From Acanthaster planci (taxonomy: Eukaryota; Echinodermata; Asteroidea; Valvatida; Acanthasteridae): a stretch of DNA of 41,782 nucleotides. The stretch is from positions 195,560 through 237,341 of the forward strand of contig NW_019091646.1 in assembly GCF_001949145.1 (NCBI RefSeq), given 5' to 3'. Positions 1 through 9,934 of the stretch are shown here, piece by piece. The notes beneath the pieces are model-generated. The model was not told the DNA's origin, did not search any database, and saw only the letters and a list, made by a program, of their open reading frames with translations. Each line of letters begins with the position of its first letter. Within the stretch, counting starts at the first letter, position 1. The translations under genes were made by a program, and so were the position numbers.

Positions 1-551
1 TGATGAATACCACTTACGACATCGTATGATACAAATGGTTAATTACCTGCACATTCAAGCCCTATTTAATTAATGGAACATAGAACAAAACATATCGATA
101 GTTTATAACGAAAGCTATTCTCTAATACGTCACACTAAAAAAGGAATCTGTTATACCTGGCCCGACTACGAAGTTGCACATGTCGCGCTGACCGTCGTTT
201 TTCCATCTTACCATTCGACCGATCAACAGTCCGTCCGCATTAATGGTTCGTAGTTGGGAAGTAGCCATTGTTTCAAGGGTCAATGAACCCTCGCAAACAC
301 TCGTTCGAATGTTGGTCTATTTACGTGTGCACACGAGGGTTATCGAGCGAGTTTGCGGGAAATCTCGAGCAGTTACGAGACCCTCAAAAGCACACGTAAA
401 CGACCGTAAGTCCTCGTACTCGCTTGCATTTTAATGGGTACTTTAATTTAATCATTAGTGTATGTCTGGAAATCTTCAGGGCAAAAAAACACTTTTTTTT
501 TAATACACAATAGTAAAATCTCCTAAAGCACATGCAAATGCAGTTTTTCCC
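1..551. other. No gene recognised; imperfect inverted repeat
   Basis: I see no supportable gene. Positions about 319-339 and 380-401 form an imperfect inverted repeat: a TTTACGTGTGC arm faces GCACACGTAAA, and the inner parts GAGGGT and ACCCTC also pair. This could be a decayed foldback element. Positions 480-550 are the likely 3' untranslated side of the minus-strand exon that ends at 552, with several ATTAAA-like words but no clear AATAAA. Confidence 0.3.
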
Positions 552-839
552 TTAATGTGGCATAAACAAAGAGTAGGACACTTGAGCATTCAACTCTGAT
601 AATTCTTCAACCTCTAGACCAGGTTTCATGTTCAATGTTTTCAATAAATTTTTCAACATACACTTAAATTCCACATTCATAGTCTGTGCACTCACAGATT
701 TGTCCATTTCAAATTCAGTAGCCAATAAGGAGTTGTAGGAAGGAATTGGATTTTGAAGGAATTGGGTGAAACTGATGCTTGAATTGTTTTTCTTCCCATC
801 TTTGAAATCGACATTTTTTAGTTTGTGTATACCAATAGC
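552..839 (-). CDS. Putative 3'-terminal exon, unknown protein
   Basis: Reading the minus strand from 839 to the TAA at 552-554 gives 95 residues with no stop and a protein-like composition. The last residues are QVSYSLFMPH. There is no early ATG, so it would be an internal start or, more likely, a terminal exon. A pyrimidine-rich CCTTCCCC-like run followed by AG lies just upstream at about 841-855 and could be the splice acceptor. That acceptor is supplied by a copy of the 146-bp repeat. I do not recognise the protein. It is on the same strand as the ZDHHC exon at 13 kb but does not resemble the known C-terminus of that family (a PDZ ligand), so it may be a separate or transposon-derived gene. 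Confidence 0.35.
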   Translation of the reverse strand, partial: AIGIHKLKNVDFKDGKKNNSSISFTQFLQNPIPSYNSLLATEFEMDKSVSAQTMNVEFKCMLKNLLKTLNMKPGLEVEELSELNAQVSYSLFMPH

Positions 840-935
840 CCTCGAAGGGGAACGGTTTTAGACCTAAATTGACATGTGATAATGACGTGATCATGTGATA
901 AATCTGTGACCTTACAGGGGCACTGTTTTAACCAC
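838..935 (+). repeat. Single partial copy of the 146-bp CRE-type repeat
   Basis: The stretch 'ctcgaaggggaacgg', 'gacctaaattgacatg', 'aatgacgtgatcatg' and 'aggggcactg' matches in order the unit that forms arrays at 2.2-2.75 and 9.1-9.8 kb. The central CRE word is mutated (TGACGTGA). Confidence 0.75.
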
Positions 936-1430
936 TTCCTGCCAGGGACTCCAGAATCGGAGTAGTATGGTTTACATGCGTGGCCGGGGTCTCCGAACTC
1001 GGACAAAGGAAANCTCTCAAAAGTGGTGATAATCCAGCCTTGTTTTGAGACCGTATACCAGGGTTTTGGGCATTGAGAGCGAGCAGACAAAAGCGCTCCA
1101 CTACCACAGCGATGAGCCACACAACACCGCTGCACGCTAATCTGGCCCCTATTGAAAAAAGGTCAGCAGTGCACTGAGCCAGGTTTGTGAACAAAAGACA
1201 GTTATACAACACCGCACAATCTGGGCTCTGTTTACAAGGCTGTAGGCTTGGCTGAAATACTCGGGTGTCAATGAAGGTCACCTGTCAACCTATAGTAGTG
1301 CCTAAAGATTACTTCGTGCTGTTATAAACGACCGTTAAAAGAAATGATGAATTTTTTAAGGAATTTGAAAACGGAAAAAATGATAGTCATGCCGGCCCAG
1401 CATCATCAACATTGAAAAATGCCCCCCAAT
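936..1430. other. No gene recognised
   Basis: The open frames here on the minus strand are not convincing and contain an unknown base at 1013. No element boundary could be identified. Confidence 0.4.
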
Positions 1431-1625
1431 GAAGTGGTTAAGTACTATATCTTGCGAATTACATGTGCAGTTGGTTTGAAATGTTGTGTATACTTTGAGA
1501 GGGAAGGGTTTCAGACCCAGATTGACCTGATGTGACCAAAATGTCATCAGATGACAAGTCACGTGACATAAAAGGGGCACTCTTTAAAGTACTGTATCTC
1601 GCAATGGACATGTCCCATTCCGTTG
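1431..1625 (+). repeat. 146-bp repeat, about 1.3 units
   Basis: It contains 'gtactatatcttgcgaatta', 'gagagggaagggtttcag', 'gacctgatgtgacc', 'gtcacgtgac' and 'ggggcactctttaaag' in the standard order. The CRE position reads 'atgtcatcagatgac', that is, mutated. Confidence 0.8.
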
Positions 1626-1794
1626 GAACTTTGCCGATGGCAAGAAAGGGAAGAATTCAAGGTGGAAATTTAATTTCATCTGATGGCTGCACCATTATAT
1701 CACCGTCCTGTTATATTTACACAAGGAATTTAAATATTCTACCGACCAATGTTTCTACTGTATCTACTGTTGTCTACTGTATCATTTATGTGAA

Positions 1795-1935
1795 CATCTT
1801 ATTACACTCTTGTGCGAGAACTTCGTCACTGGTTTTCAGGTTTTAGATCAATACAACCAGAACCGAAGCAGCTGTGTTTGTCCACAAACACATTTCTAGT
1901 TTTTTTTGTGGTTTCCTTTTTCTTTTTCAGACACT
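1795..1935 (-). repeat. Composite-repeat junction with hairpin, inverted copy
   Basis: The segment 'ttcgtcactggttttcagg...agctgtgtttg' is nearly identical to 9935-10020 and is the reverse complement of the junction at about 25243-25285. Positions 1874-1891 read GTGTTTGTCCACAAACAC, a near-perfect hairpin. It separates the 146-bp units from the other array type, as in the other copies. Confidence 0.7.
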
Positions 1936-2200
1936 TTTTTGTGACAGGGGACTGCGATAGTTTTATTTATCGGATCGATTTGAAACTTGGCAGACATTTA
2001 GATATTCATGCCAGGTAGGTCCTAGAAGAAATTTGTCATGATGATGTCACAACATGATTTATTTTTGAATTTTGAATATTTAATTTTATTTAATTTTTTC
2101 CCATATGTTTTGTAAACGTTTTTCTTCGAAATTATTGTGTTACTTAATTAGGTACGTTTAAAAAAATTTGATTGACTTCGTACTTAGCAGACCTTCAAAC
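1936..2200 (-). repeat. Long-unit (about 140-175 bp) CRE-type repeat, inverted
   Basis: It contains 'atgatgtcacaacatgattt', a poly-T-rich stretch, 'ccatatgttttgtaaacgtt' and 'agaccttcaaacaatt', matching in reverse complement the long-unit arrays at 15.9-16.5 and 30.3-31.6 kb. Confidence 0.65.
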
Positions 2201-2750
2201 AATTATTTCAGGATAGTCCAAAGCCACATCATCACAATGACGTCATCATGTGACAAGTCACCTGACATTAAAGGGACACTAGCTTAAAGTGCTATATCTC
2301 GTGAAGTACATATCCAATTCGGTTGAAAATTTGTGTGTAGCTGGAAGGGGAAAGGTTTTAGACGTAAATAGACGTGATGTGAAAATGACGTCATCAAGTG
2401 AAAAGTCACTATATGTCGCGAATTACATGTCCGATTTTCTTGAAATTTTGTATATATAGCTTGAGAGGGAAGGGTTTCAGACCTAAATTGAACTGATGTG
2501 ATAATGACGTCATCACATGATAAATCATGTGACCTTAAATGGGCACTGTTTAAAGCACTATATCTCGTGAATTACATGTTCAATTTTCTTGAAATTTTGT
2601 ATTTAACTTGAAAAGGAAGGGTTTGAGACCCAGATTGACCTGCTGTGATGATGACGTGATCAAGTGAAAAGTCACATGACCTTTAAGGGGCACTCTTTAA
2701 AGCACTATATCTCACGAATTATATGTCTGATTTTCTCGAAATTTTGTATA
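2200..2750 (+). repeat. 146-bp repeat array interrupted by a TIR element
   Basis: There are about four units with the block order ctatatctcg / tgaaattttgtat / gagagggaagggtttcag / gacctgatgtgat / atgacgtcatca / gtgaccttaaa / gggcactctttaaag. The 'ctatat' phase points lie at 2292, 2409, 2568 and 2705, so unit length is variable here because of small deletions. The last unit stops at 'tttgtatata' where the element beginning at 2753 was inserted. The array resumes at 9098. Confidence 0.85.
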
Positions 2751-3229
2751 TACAGTTAGGACCAGAGTAAAGGTTCACGCGATGACACAATACATTGATC
2801 ACACACACGTTAGCACAATACACGCTTCCTGATATACCGTGCAGGGTGTCCTCAATACACGCACTAAAAAGGGTTGGCCCGACATCGGAAACGTGTATTG
2901 GGTAAACCGCACCCGCAATGCCTTAAGTGGTGTCACTGACCTGTGAATGTGAAGAAGGGAAATGCTGCACGCTTGTACACGGGCACTGCATTCCGTTGAC
3001 CGTAATTAAATGCATGTTGGCATGTCTTTAAAATCGTGGCGTACGTGTGTTTACCCTATTTAATTCACGATCCCGATGTTAAAAATCCGATCACGATGCA
3101 CAACGAACTACACTGAGTTGTCCAACCTGCAATAATGAGCGTAAAATAATGCTTTCGGTATCGATTGGTGCACCTATGGTGCAGATATTACTGTCACTAC
3201 CAAGCAGTCTGTTCACAAAGAGCGCTGGC

Positions 3230-4010
3230 TTGATTTGATTCAGCACAACTGATGCACGAAATCTCATGAAATGGGATTAATGGTCCACCTTTTGTGAAAA
3301 AGATATCTCTGCCGCCCCGAAATGATCTGGATTGTACGGGATCATCAGGAATACCGATGCCACTTTCCTGACGGGTCATTGTGTAGTACATCTCTGTACA
3401 TGAAAAATGACAAAGTTAATCTACCGGGGCATCTGTTTCTTCAGCCAGATCGAACCAACTAACACGCAGATTGAAAAATCAAGCATTAACATTCTTTTCA
3501 AGAAAATGTTGGTCAAGGTAAAAAAAAACGTTTGTGGCACCTGGAGTATTTTTTTATGCAGGGCCCACTGTGGGACGCCATGACAAAAATTGTATGCCTG
3601 CGCCGCTCCGCTACAATTTTCACCGCAGTGATTTTATCCACTGGATTTCTCCCATTCTGCTGTCCTAAGTTTCCAAAGTACGAAGAAGTTTATTGCACTA
3701 CGTTGGAATGAACACAAGGAGTTTGTCGGCATTAATATTGGGAATTATGCAGTACCGTCTCTAGATGTGGACACAACGTACAAAAAACAGTATGTCCCAT
3801 GAAAAACAAAAAATATTTTCGTAGTTTTGGAATGCAAAACTCTGACTACGGACAGACAATCCACAACTTAATCGCCCACCTTGTGTGAAGGAGATATACA
3901 GGATTGTCGAAAGCGCCGCTGCCATTTTCTGGATCGTTTTATAATTATCTGGATCAGCAAGTTCGGACCAAAAAAAAATCAAGCTAGAAAGTGAGAAATC
4001 CTATCAGTCA
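3230..4010. repeat. Two diverged direct copies inside the TIR element
   Basis: About 3270-3490 and 3870-4000 share the blocks 'ccacctt(t/g)tgtgaa', 'agatat', 'tgatctgga/ttatctgga', 'tcggacc/tcgaacc' and 'aaaaatcaag' in order, at a spacing of about 600 bp. The segment between them (3545-3760) shows no gene. Confidence 0.45.
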
Positions 4011-4260
4011 GAACCACCCAACAAAAGCAGATTTCCTGGCAAAGTATTTAATTTTGGTCGTGTAACGAAATTTTATAGACTCTTAAACAAAACTCAATTG
4101 CGTGTATGTTTTTGAAAAATTCACAAATATTATGTTTAATGGCTTAACTATGAACACGGCCCTTCATCTGAATAATCAGTGGTACAGTGTAAGAACAAGC
4201 CATGTGGAACAGGCATGGACAGACTACCACCGTACCACCGATTGACCACGTACGTAATCG

Positions 4261-4296
4261 GTATAGTGGTCCACGTACGTACGTGGACCACTATAC
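4261..4296. repeat. Perfect 36-nt palindrome
   Basis: The left half GTATAGTGGTCCACGTAC is followed at once by its exact reverse complement, with no loop. It lies inside the 6.34-kb TIR element. As DNA it could extrude as a cruciform, and as RNA it would fold into a hairpin. It could be a protein-binding dyad or the scar of a foldback event. Confidence 0.95.
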
Positions 4297-4613
4297 GTAC
4301 CCGCATAGCCCTGACGTCACACAAAATTGATTATGCACGTGTAGCTGGGTAGGCGATATGTATTGAGAACATTAACAAAGCCAGAATGTCAGTCTTTAGG
4401 ATAAATTAAAGTACCATTTTTAACTAATAGCCATTTGATTTGATATTCATTCACTTTGTCACATGGAGAGCCAGCTTTGCCTTAAATATGAGTTTCCTTT
4501 CCCTCTGGATAAATGCTAATCCACGCCGCGTCTGCACTTTTCACCAGTACTACATGTACATGTATATTGACCTCAACAAATAAATTTTAAAAAAGAATCA
4601 ATTAAAAAAAAAA

Positions 4614-5069
4614 ATGCCTGTCAAAAATCGACTTCTGATAGCCAAATGCACCTCCCATAAACTTAAATCTTGTAGATTTGTTTTTAAGAGCCTGAGGAAA
4701 GTGGCCAGGAAACGCCTCAGTTCACATTTCCAAAGGCAATGCATCACGTTTCTGACTGAAAAAATGCTGGATTTTCACTGTCTTTTGCGACGGGCGTTGT
4801 CTAGGCCTAGCATAAAAATTGAAGAACGGGTTTCACCATTATGGAGTCTTCTCATAATCAACTATATGAAAAGAATTTACAGGGAATGTAGTCTGCAAAA
4901 TAAACACCTAGTTTTGTTTGACACTGCGTTGGCCCGCATGATGCCGTTATTGATTGGTACCCGGTACCGAGACAGATTGTATAGATGGCTAATCAGGCGC
5001 AGTGGGACCAACTTACATTTAACTTGTTTTAGTCCTTGCGTTTTGTGTTTTGTCCATTATCTGAAATGA
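4614..5069 (+). CDS. Hypothetical 151-residue protein in the TIR element
   Basis: The ATG at 4614 follows a run of A (favourable -3 A) and opens 151 codons to a TGA. It is the longest uninterrupted frame in the element. The product is basic, rich in Arg, Lys and Leu, with a C-terminal part containing RYRDRLYRWLIRR. No zinc-binding, DDE or recombinase motif is visible. There is no poly(A) signal just downstream, so if real it may be an exon. I do not recognise the family. It is supported mainly by length and by coding-like composition. Confidence 0.35.
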   Translation: MPVKNRLLIAKCTSHKLKSCRFVFKSLRKVARKRLSSHFQRQCITFLTEKMLDFHCLLRRALSRPSIKIEERVSPLWSLLIINYMKRIYRECSLQNKHLVLFDTALARMMPLLIGTRYRDRLYRWLIRRSGTNLHLTCFSPCVLCFVHYLK

Positions 5070-5210
5070 AACATTCACGACTTATTTCTCGCTGAAGAAA
5101 ACACATATATAATATTAATTCAATATGAATTATGACTTCTATACACCGCTGCATATTCACCAATTTCTATGTACATGGTCCTCAAATCACAAATGTGGGA
5201 AACCAGGTGA

Positions 5211-5429
5211 ACTAGAGCAAGTTGTATCTGTTGCAATTCATCATGGCGGCATGTGGTGAACAATTTTTTACTGCGCCGCGGTAATCCCACTTTTTTGCAA
5301 TACTTTATTGGGCACACTCGGGGCCGATTTTGGGACACAACAGCTATCAATCTGTATTCTTTCTACAAAGCCTTTGCAAAGCGACATGTGGCTCTGGACA
5401 ACAACTTCAATGAGCGATCATACGCGTGA
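5211..5429 (+). CDS. Coding-like frame, possible exon
   Basis: This frame is open for 72 codons and ends at TGA 5427-5429. The second half has a composition strongly resembling real protein (for example RRGNPTFLQYFIGHTRGRFW and NLYSFYKAFAKRHV), more so than the two overlapping frames on either strand. It has no ATG of its own near the start. No clear acceptor or donor was found, so exon limits are uncertain. It lies between the 4614-5069 frame and the spliced-looking segment at 5584-5780, all on the plus strand, and could belong to one gene of the TIR element. Function unknown. Confidence 0.3.
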   Translation, partial: TRASCICCNSSWRHVVNNFLLRRGNPTFLQYFIGHTRGRFWDTTAINLYSFYKAFAKRHVALDNNFNERSYA

Positions 5430-5583
5430 CTCCCAGGCGAATAGTCATCTACCGTACATGCGCCTTTTCAGTCATGGCCACGGTGGGAAAAATACTCTAT
5501 TAAATTTGATAACAGATATAGACTATTTTCAACATGATTTTCAGTAACAAACTTTTTTATCACTTCCATGCATTTTAATTCAG

Positions 5584-5780
5584 AACATAAAAACTCTTGC
5601 CAAGGCCTACATGTAAGAAACTTGGGCGATAGTTCTGCTGGTAAGTTGATTGTTTTTGTGTGCATGTATCGAGCTCATGTTTTAAAATTAGTTTAATTGG
5701 CATGTGCAATTCTTTACAAATCTGTTCATCTTTTTTTCCATTTAGGTGACAAGCTGGCTCATGAGGAAAAGCAGCCTTGA
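5584..5780 (+). CDS. Putative mini-exon plus terminal exon, unknown protein
   Basis: An acceptor (TTTTAATTCAG) ends at 5583, followed by a 57-nt exon to 5640 and a donor GTAAGT at 5641. A 105-bp intron ends in TTTTTTTCCATTTAG at 5745, and the next exon starts at 5746. With one phase the two exons are open across the junction and end at TGA 5778-5780 with the residues DKLAHEEKQP. A canonical AATAAA follows at 5977-5982. The splice sites and poly(A) signal make a transcribed 3' gene end plausible. The protein is not recognised. Confidence 0.4.
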
Positions 5781-5976
5781 TGATTGCCGAAGCGCAGGGC
5801 AGTTAGTAGACAAAACAATACAAATTCAAGAAACACTTAAAATGGACTTTCCAGTAATTTTTGAATTTGTCTGTTATGAAAAGAGAACAAATGTTGTGTG
5901 GCGTTAGTTTTACTTAAGTTTATTGAAACACGTTTAATGACAGATAGATGGAAAATTGTGAGATTGATGTCTTTTA

Positions 5977-5982
5977 AATAAA
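5977..5982 (+). terminator. Poly(A) signal AATAAA
   Basis: This is a canonical hexamer about 200 bp past the putative stop codon at 5778, consistent with the 3' end of the plus-strand transcript inferred for 5584-5780. Confidence 0.4.
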
Positions 5983-6344
5983 AAATACTGTATAAAATAA
6001 GAAAAAACGGGGATGGGGGAAAGGGGTCGATGTGGGTGGTGACTTAAAAAATTTATTGTGAACCCCTAAAAAACACTACTTCCAGACCATGTTGCACGTA
6101 CGTGTAGTCATGTGGATGTACTCAGTGAGTTTCAGCGTATGTGTATTTCCTTTATTTTCCGAAAGTGGTTCATCGTTACTTTTGCGGCCATTAGATTTCT
6201 TTTCTTATAACAAATTTCTTCAGCTAGTTTGCGTCACTGACTTGTATGTACTTTTTTGCAAAGCATTGAATGTATGTTCAAGATTTCACAGTGAAAAAGG
6301 CTTCTGAAAATGGTTGTAATATTTTTCCCTCTTGAATTATTTCA

Positions 6345-6465
6345 TTAAAATTGAACAAACATGTTTGCCAAATAAAAGCCAAAGCTAGGGCTAGTAGCTT
6401 CATCCAGTTCTTCAGCATTTGTATTGAACATACGTGTCACAGGGAGAGTTCGAGGGTTTATAATC
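6345..6465 (-). CDS. Putative terminal exon, unknown protein
   Basis: On the minus strand an acceptor with a good pyrimidine tract (CTTTTTTCATTTAG) ends at 6466. The exon continues in one phase for 39 residues to TAA 6345-6347. The composition is protein-like, including TRMFNTNAEELDEATSPSFG and a hydrophobic end (YLANMFVQF). No clear AATAAA follows. It lies inside the 6.34-kb TIR element, convergent with the plus-strand exons at 5.6-5.8 kb. Function unknown. Confidence 0.35.
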
Positions 6466-6599
6466 CTAAATGAAAAAAGATAAGTCAGAGAAAGGACAGC
6501 ATATATATTATTGCCATATCTTTTAAAACCGCACCTTAAAAAGTTACAATTGACCTTTAGCCTAAATTTCTGATTTTGAGCATACAAAAATTAGTTGAG

Positions 6600-7540
6600 C
6601 ACTAACAGTTCTTTCATAAAAATGGTGCAGCTCTTATTTATAACAGTAAACGCTAAGCTTAACTCTAAACTTCCAAGAGTGATTCGCGAAAGGACCCTTC
6701 TCCGTTCTTGCTAATTCCAGCTCTTGGCCGTGTCAAGGGTAATAAACAGGCGACAAGGAAAAACCCCAAATGTGATAGACTCTGGATCATTAGGTGAAGT
6801 TGCTTGTTTCAACGAGACAGATTTGAATTAAATACATGAATTCTGATATCTTTTCATCACTAGAAATTTAAAAATGGAATCAATGAACGTGGTATCTTTT
6901 ATAAATTCTTTCAATACCCAGAACATGGAAGTTTCTCAAGTCATTTATAGCATACTAGCAGGGACTCAATACCACACACTAAACCATGCTATGCACACGT
7001 ACTCTTGATTCCATTGCCCCATAAGGATTATAAGGAATTTAGTTAACAGTTTTCCCTGTGAGAAGAAAGGCCAATGGAATTTTGAATGCTATATTAAACA
7101 TGTAAATGTGAAAAAAAAAAGCTTTTTCGTTTATCGAAGCGAGACAGTAGGTTTACAATTTCCATGAAATTCGCTGGACTACGTGGCAGACAAGAAACCA
7201 GGCAAAGCCAATCGTTTGCGAAAACAGTTATCCTGAAGACTCGGCCAAATCCTGCAACAAAGCCTGATCTAGTAGTGACAAGGTTTGCACTGCTTCAAAT
7301 TTTATCCTATGCATGAAAATCTGTGTAAATTTTTCAGATTTGCATTGCCGGTAAACGTGTATTTTAGGATTAGATAACAGCTTTCGCAAAAGTTTATTGT
7401 CAGGAATTTTTATCCGCTTTTCTTAAAAGTTTGGGAGTTCGTAGGACCTGGGCACTACAAATAATCCTTTCGTACATGTAAAGTTGCTAGTTCATAATTT
7501 TGCAGTTGTGTGTTCTCGCACAGGATGTCGAAGTATTTTC
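6600..7540. other. Interior of TIR element, no gene recognised
   Basis: AT-rich DNA with no convincing frame, splice pair or repeat boundary. Confidence 0.4.
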
Positions 7541-9060
7541 TGCTGGGTTTTCTCGTGTATCGTGCTGGATCACAGGACCAGGGCCAATAAATAAAGTGAA
7601 TTCAACATCGCATGCTCGTGTTTCGCGTCCGGTGAGGTCCATCGGGGCAAAACATGGGTGACCAATTGCTTCCTTGTCCCCAGAAATCTGTAGTTTATCA
7701 TTTCTTCCAGGAATTTTAAGGAAGAATCAGCAGCACTGAATGTTTTTTCTCAAAGTAGGCCAGAGGGTTGTCGGCCGGTCATCTATCCCCAGTGGATAAA
7801 TTTGTTCACGCTGATATTGACATTGGCCAATCAAATTACGTGTGGCATTATGTCCACCAAAAATTCGTTTGTATAAACTGTACTTGAGGATGTTTGCATT
7901 TACAGATATGTAGTTGGGGATATGATATTTGCTCTCATACAAGTTTATATTTTACAGAAACATTCTGTCAGCTTTGCGTGAAGTGGATACTTCCAACGCA
8001 AAAAGTTGTCAATTCATTTGCTTTGATCACTGACAGTTTTACAGATGTTTGTTTTCAGTCTCACACAGGACACATAAACACTTCCTTTTAGGCTGTGTGT
8101 GTTTTCGTGGATCGCACTGAATATGGGCTGATAAATAAGTGAATTTGACGCCAGTTTACCGACCGCTTGGTTGTTTATTGTCCGGTTAGGTAAGTTGGGT
8201 AAGAAACAATTTTGGTGAGAAATTACATCCTTGTTCACACAATTTTGAAGGTTATCATTTTTTTTTAAGGAAAATGAAGACAGGGTCAGTTGCATAAAGA
8301 AAGTATTTTTCGGCAATCGAAGCCACAGGGTCGATCGGGTGGTTGGTTACCTGTTCAATGAAAAAAAAATCATTTCACGATTTCAGTGACGACAACCAAC
8401 TCCACGTGTTGCATTAAATCCGCCGAGCATGAAATGGTTTCAATAAATTCAAAGAAATTACGGCTTTGCTTTCTGCCAAAAATCCGTTTGCGTGATCATG
8501 CAGCTAGGAAAAATAACTATTTAAAAATGTTTGCAAAATCATATTTTGGGATTGGGTATATTCTTTTTCTCGTACAAATTTATATTTTACGGAAACATTC
8601 TGTCAGCTTCTGTTTTCGTGAAGTGACTACTTCAACGGGAATAGGTTTGTTAAATTTTACCTGTCAAATGATTGAAATAAATGTGTGGGGGTTCATCCAG
8701 CTGCTGGGCTTCTACTGACGATCCTTTCCGTGGGGAGTTGTTGAATCTTTGTTTCGATCACGGACAGTTTTGTTCTCACACAAGACACTGACATATTGTC
8801 TGTGAGGCATTGCATGTTCTTTCGTGTATTGCGCTGAATATAAGCTGATAAATAAGTGAATTTGACACCAGTTTGCCGACTGCTTATTCGTGTATCGTGT
8901 TCGGCGACGCACGCGGGGATTGTGGTTGACTTTAATTGGCTCGAGTTGGTTGGGGCTTAGAGGTCTATCCGGGCTAACCGCAACTGCGTGTATTGCGTTC
9001 TTGCACACACGTTATAAAGAGCGTGTCTTCCACTCCCTATAGACGCACGCATGCAATATC
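7541..9060 (+). repeat. Three diverged direct copies at the right end of the TIR element
   Basis: The phrase 'cgtgtat(c/t)g...aataaataa(a)gtgaatt' recurs at about 7552, 8105 and 8822. A second phrase, 'tttatattttac(a/g)gaaac', recurs at about 7945 and 8579, spacing 634 bp. The copies share the order of blocks but differ by large indels. They occupy the right subterminal region of the element, and words such as CGTGTATTGCG near 9000 also recur inverted near 2800-2880. Confidence 0.6.
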
Positions 9061-9097
9061 GTGTATCGTGTAAACCTTTACTTTGGCCGTAACTGTA

Positions 9098-9830
9098 GCT
9101 TGACAGGGAAGGGTTTCAGACATAAATTGAACTGATGTGATAATGATGTCATCACATGATAAATCATGTGACCTTAAATGGGCACTGTTTAAAGCACTAT
9201 ATCTCGTGAATTACATGTTCAATTTTCTTGAAATTTTGTATTTAGCTTGAGAAGGAAGGGTTTGAGACCTAACTTGAACTGAAGCGATTATACATCCTCA
9301 CGTGATAAGTCAAAGACCTGAAAGCGGCACTCTTTAAAGCATTATATCTCGCGAATGACATGTCCGATTGGCTTGAAATTTTGTATATAACTTGAGAGGG
9401 AAGGGTTTGAGACCTAAATTGACCTGATGTGATGATGATGTCATCATTTGACAAGTCACGTGCCCTTAAAGGGGCACTCTTTAAAGCACTATATCTCGTG
9501 AAGTACATGTGCAATTTGGTTGAAACGTTGTGTGTAGCTCGAAGGGGAAGGGTTTCAGACCTAAATTGACCTGATGACGTCATCCCATGATAAGTCATGT
9601 GACCTGAAGGGACACTTTTTAAAGCACTTTATCTCACAAATTACAAGTCCGATTGGCGTAACATTTCGCGTATAGCTTAAAAGGGAAGGCTTTGAGACCT
9701 ACATTGCCCTGATTTGAGTATGAAGTCATCGACTGACAAGTCACATGACATTAAAAGGGCATTCTTTAAAGCTATATACATGTACCTTGCGAAGTCCATG
9801 TCCCATTGGGTTGAAACTTTGCAAACAATT
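9098..9830 (+). repeat. 146-bp repeat array, about five units
   Basis: The continuation of the array at 2200-2750 beyond the TIR element. The phase points 'ctatatctcg' or variants fall at about 9197, 9342, 9489 and 9628, that is, 146, 147 and 139 bp apart. Each unit has the CRE-like centre (intact as 'atgacgtcatc' near 9575, mutated to 'atgatgtcatc' in others) and a TCACGTGAC-like E-box dyad or a variant. Confidence 0.9.
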
Positions 9831-9934
9831 TTCCATTTATCAAGATGACATGGAGTTTCCATATTCCACTGTATTGTATTGTTCATGTGCACTTGTGCAA
9901 TGTTAAATACATGTATTTTAAGTACTTGGTCAAG

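Larger units (their letters stand above)
2753..9095. mobile_element. 6.34-kb TIR DNA element with TA target duplication
   Basis: The left end starts CAGTTAGGACCAGAGTAAAG. The right end, read inward from 9095, starts CAGTTACGGCCAAAGTAAAG. About 30 of the first 36 positions match. TA lies directly outside both ends (2751-2752 and 9096-9097). The flanking DNA is one 146-bp repeat unit cut in two: 'gaaattttgtata|TA' on the left continues as 'TA|gcttgacagggaaggg' on the right, and complete units elsewhere read 'tttgtatatagcttgagag'. This gives an empty-site control. A CAGT terminus with TA duplication is typical of the Tc1/mariner-pogo supergroup, but no transposase catalytic domain was recognised inside. 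Contents include direct duplications near both ends, a 36-nt palindrome and several exon-like frames. It could be a large non-autonomous derivative or an autonomous element of an unfamiliar family. Confidence 0.85.
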
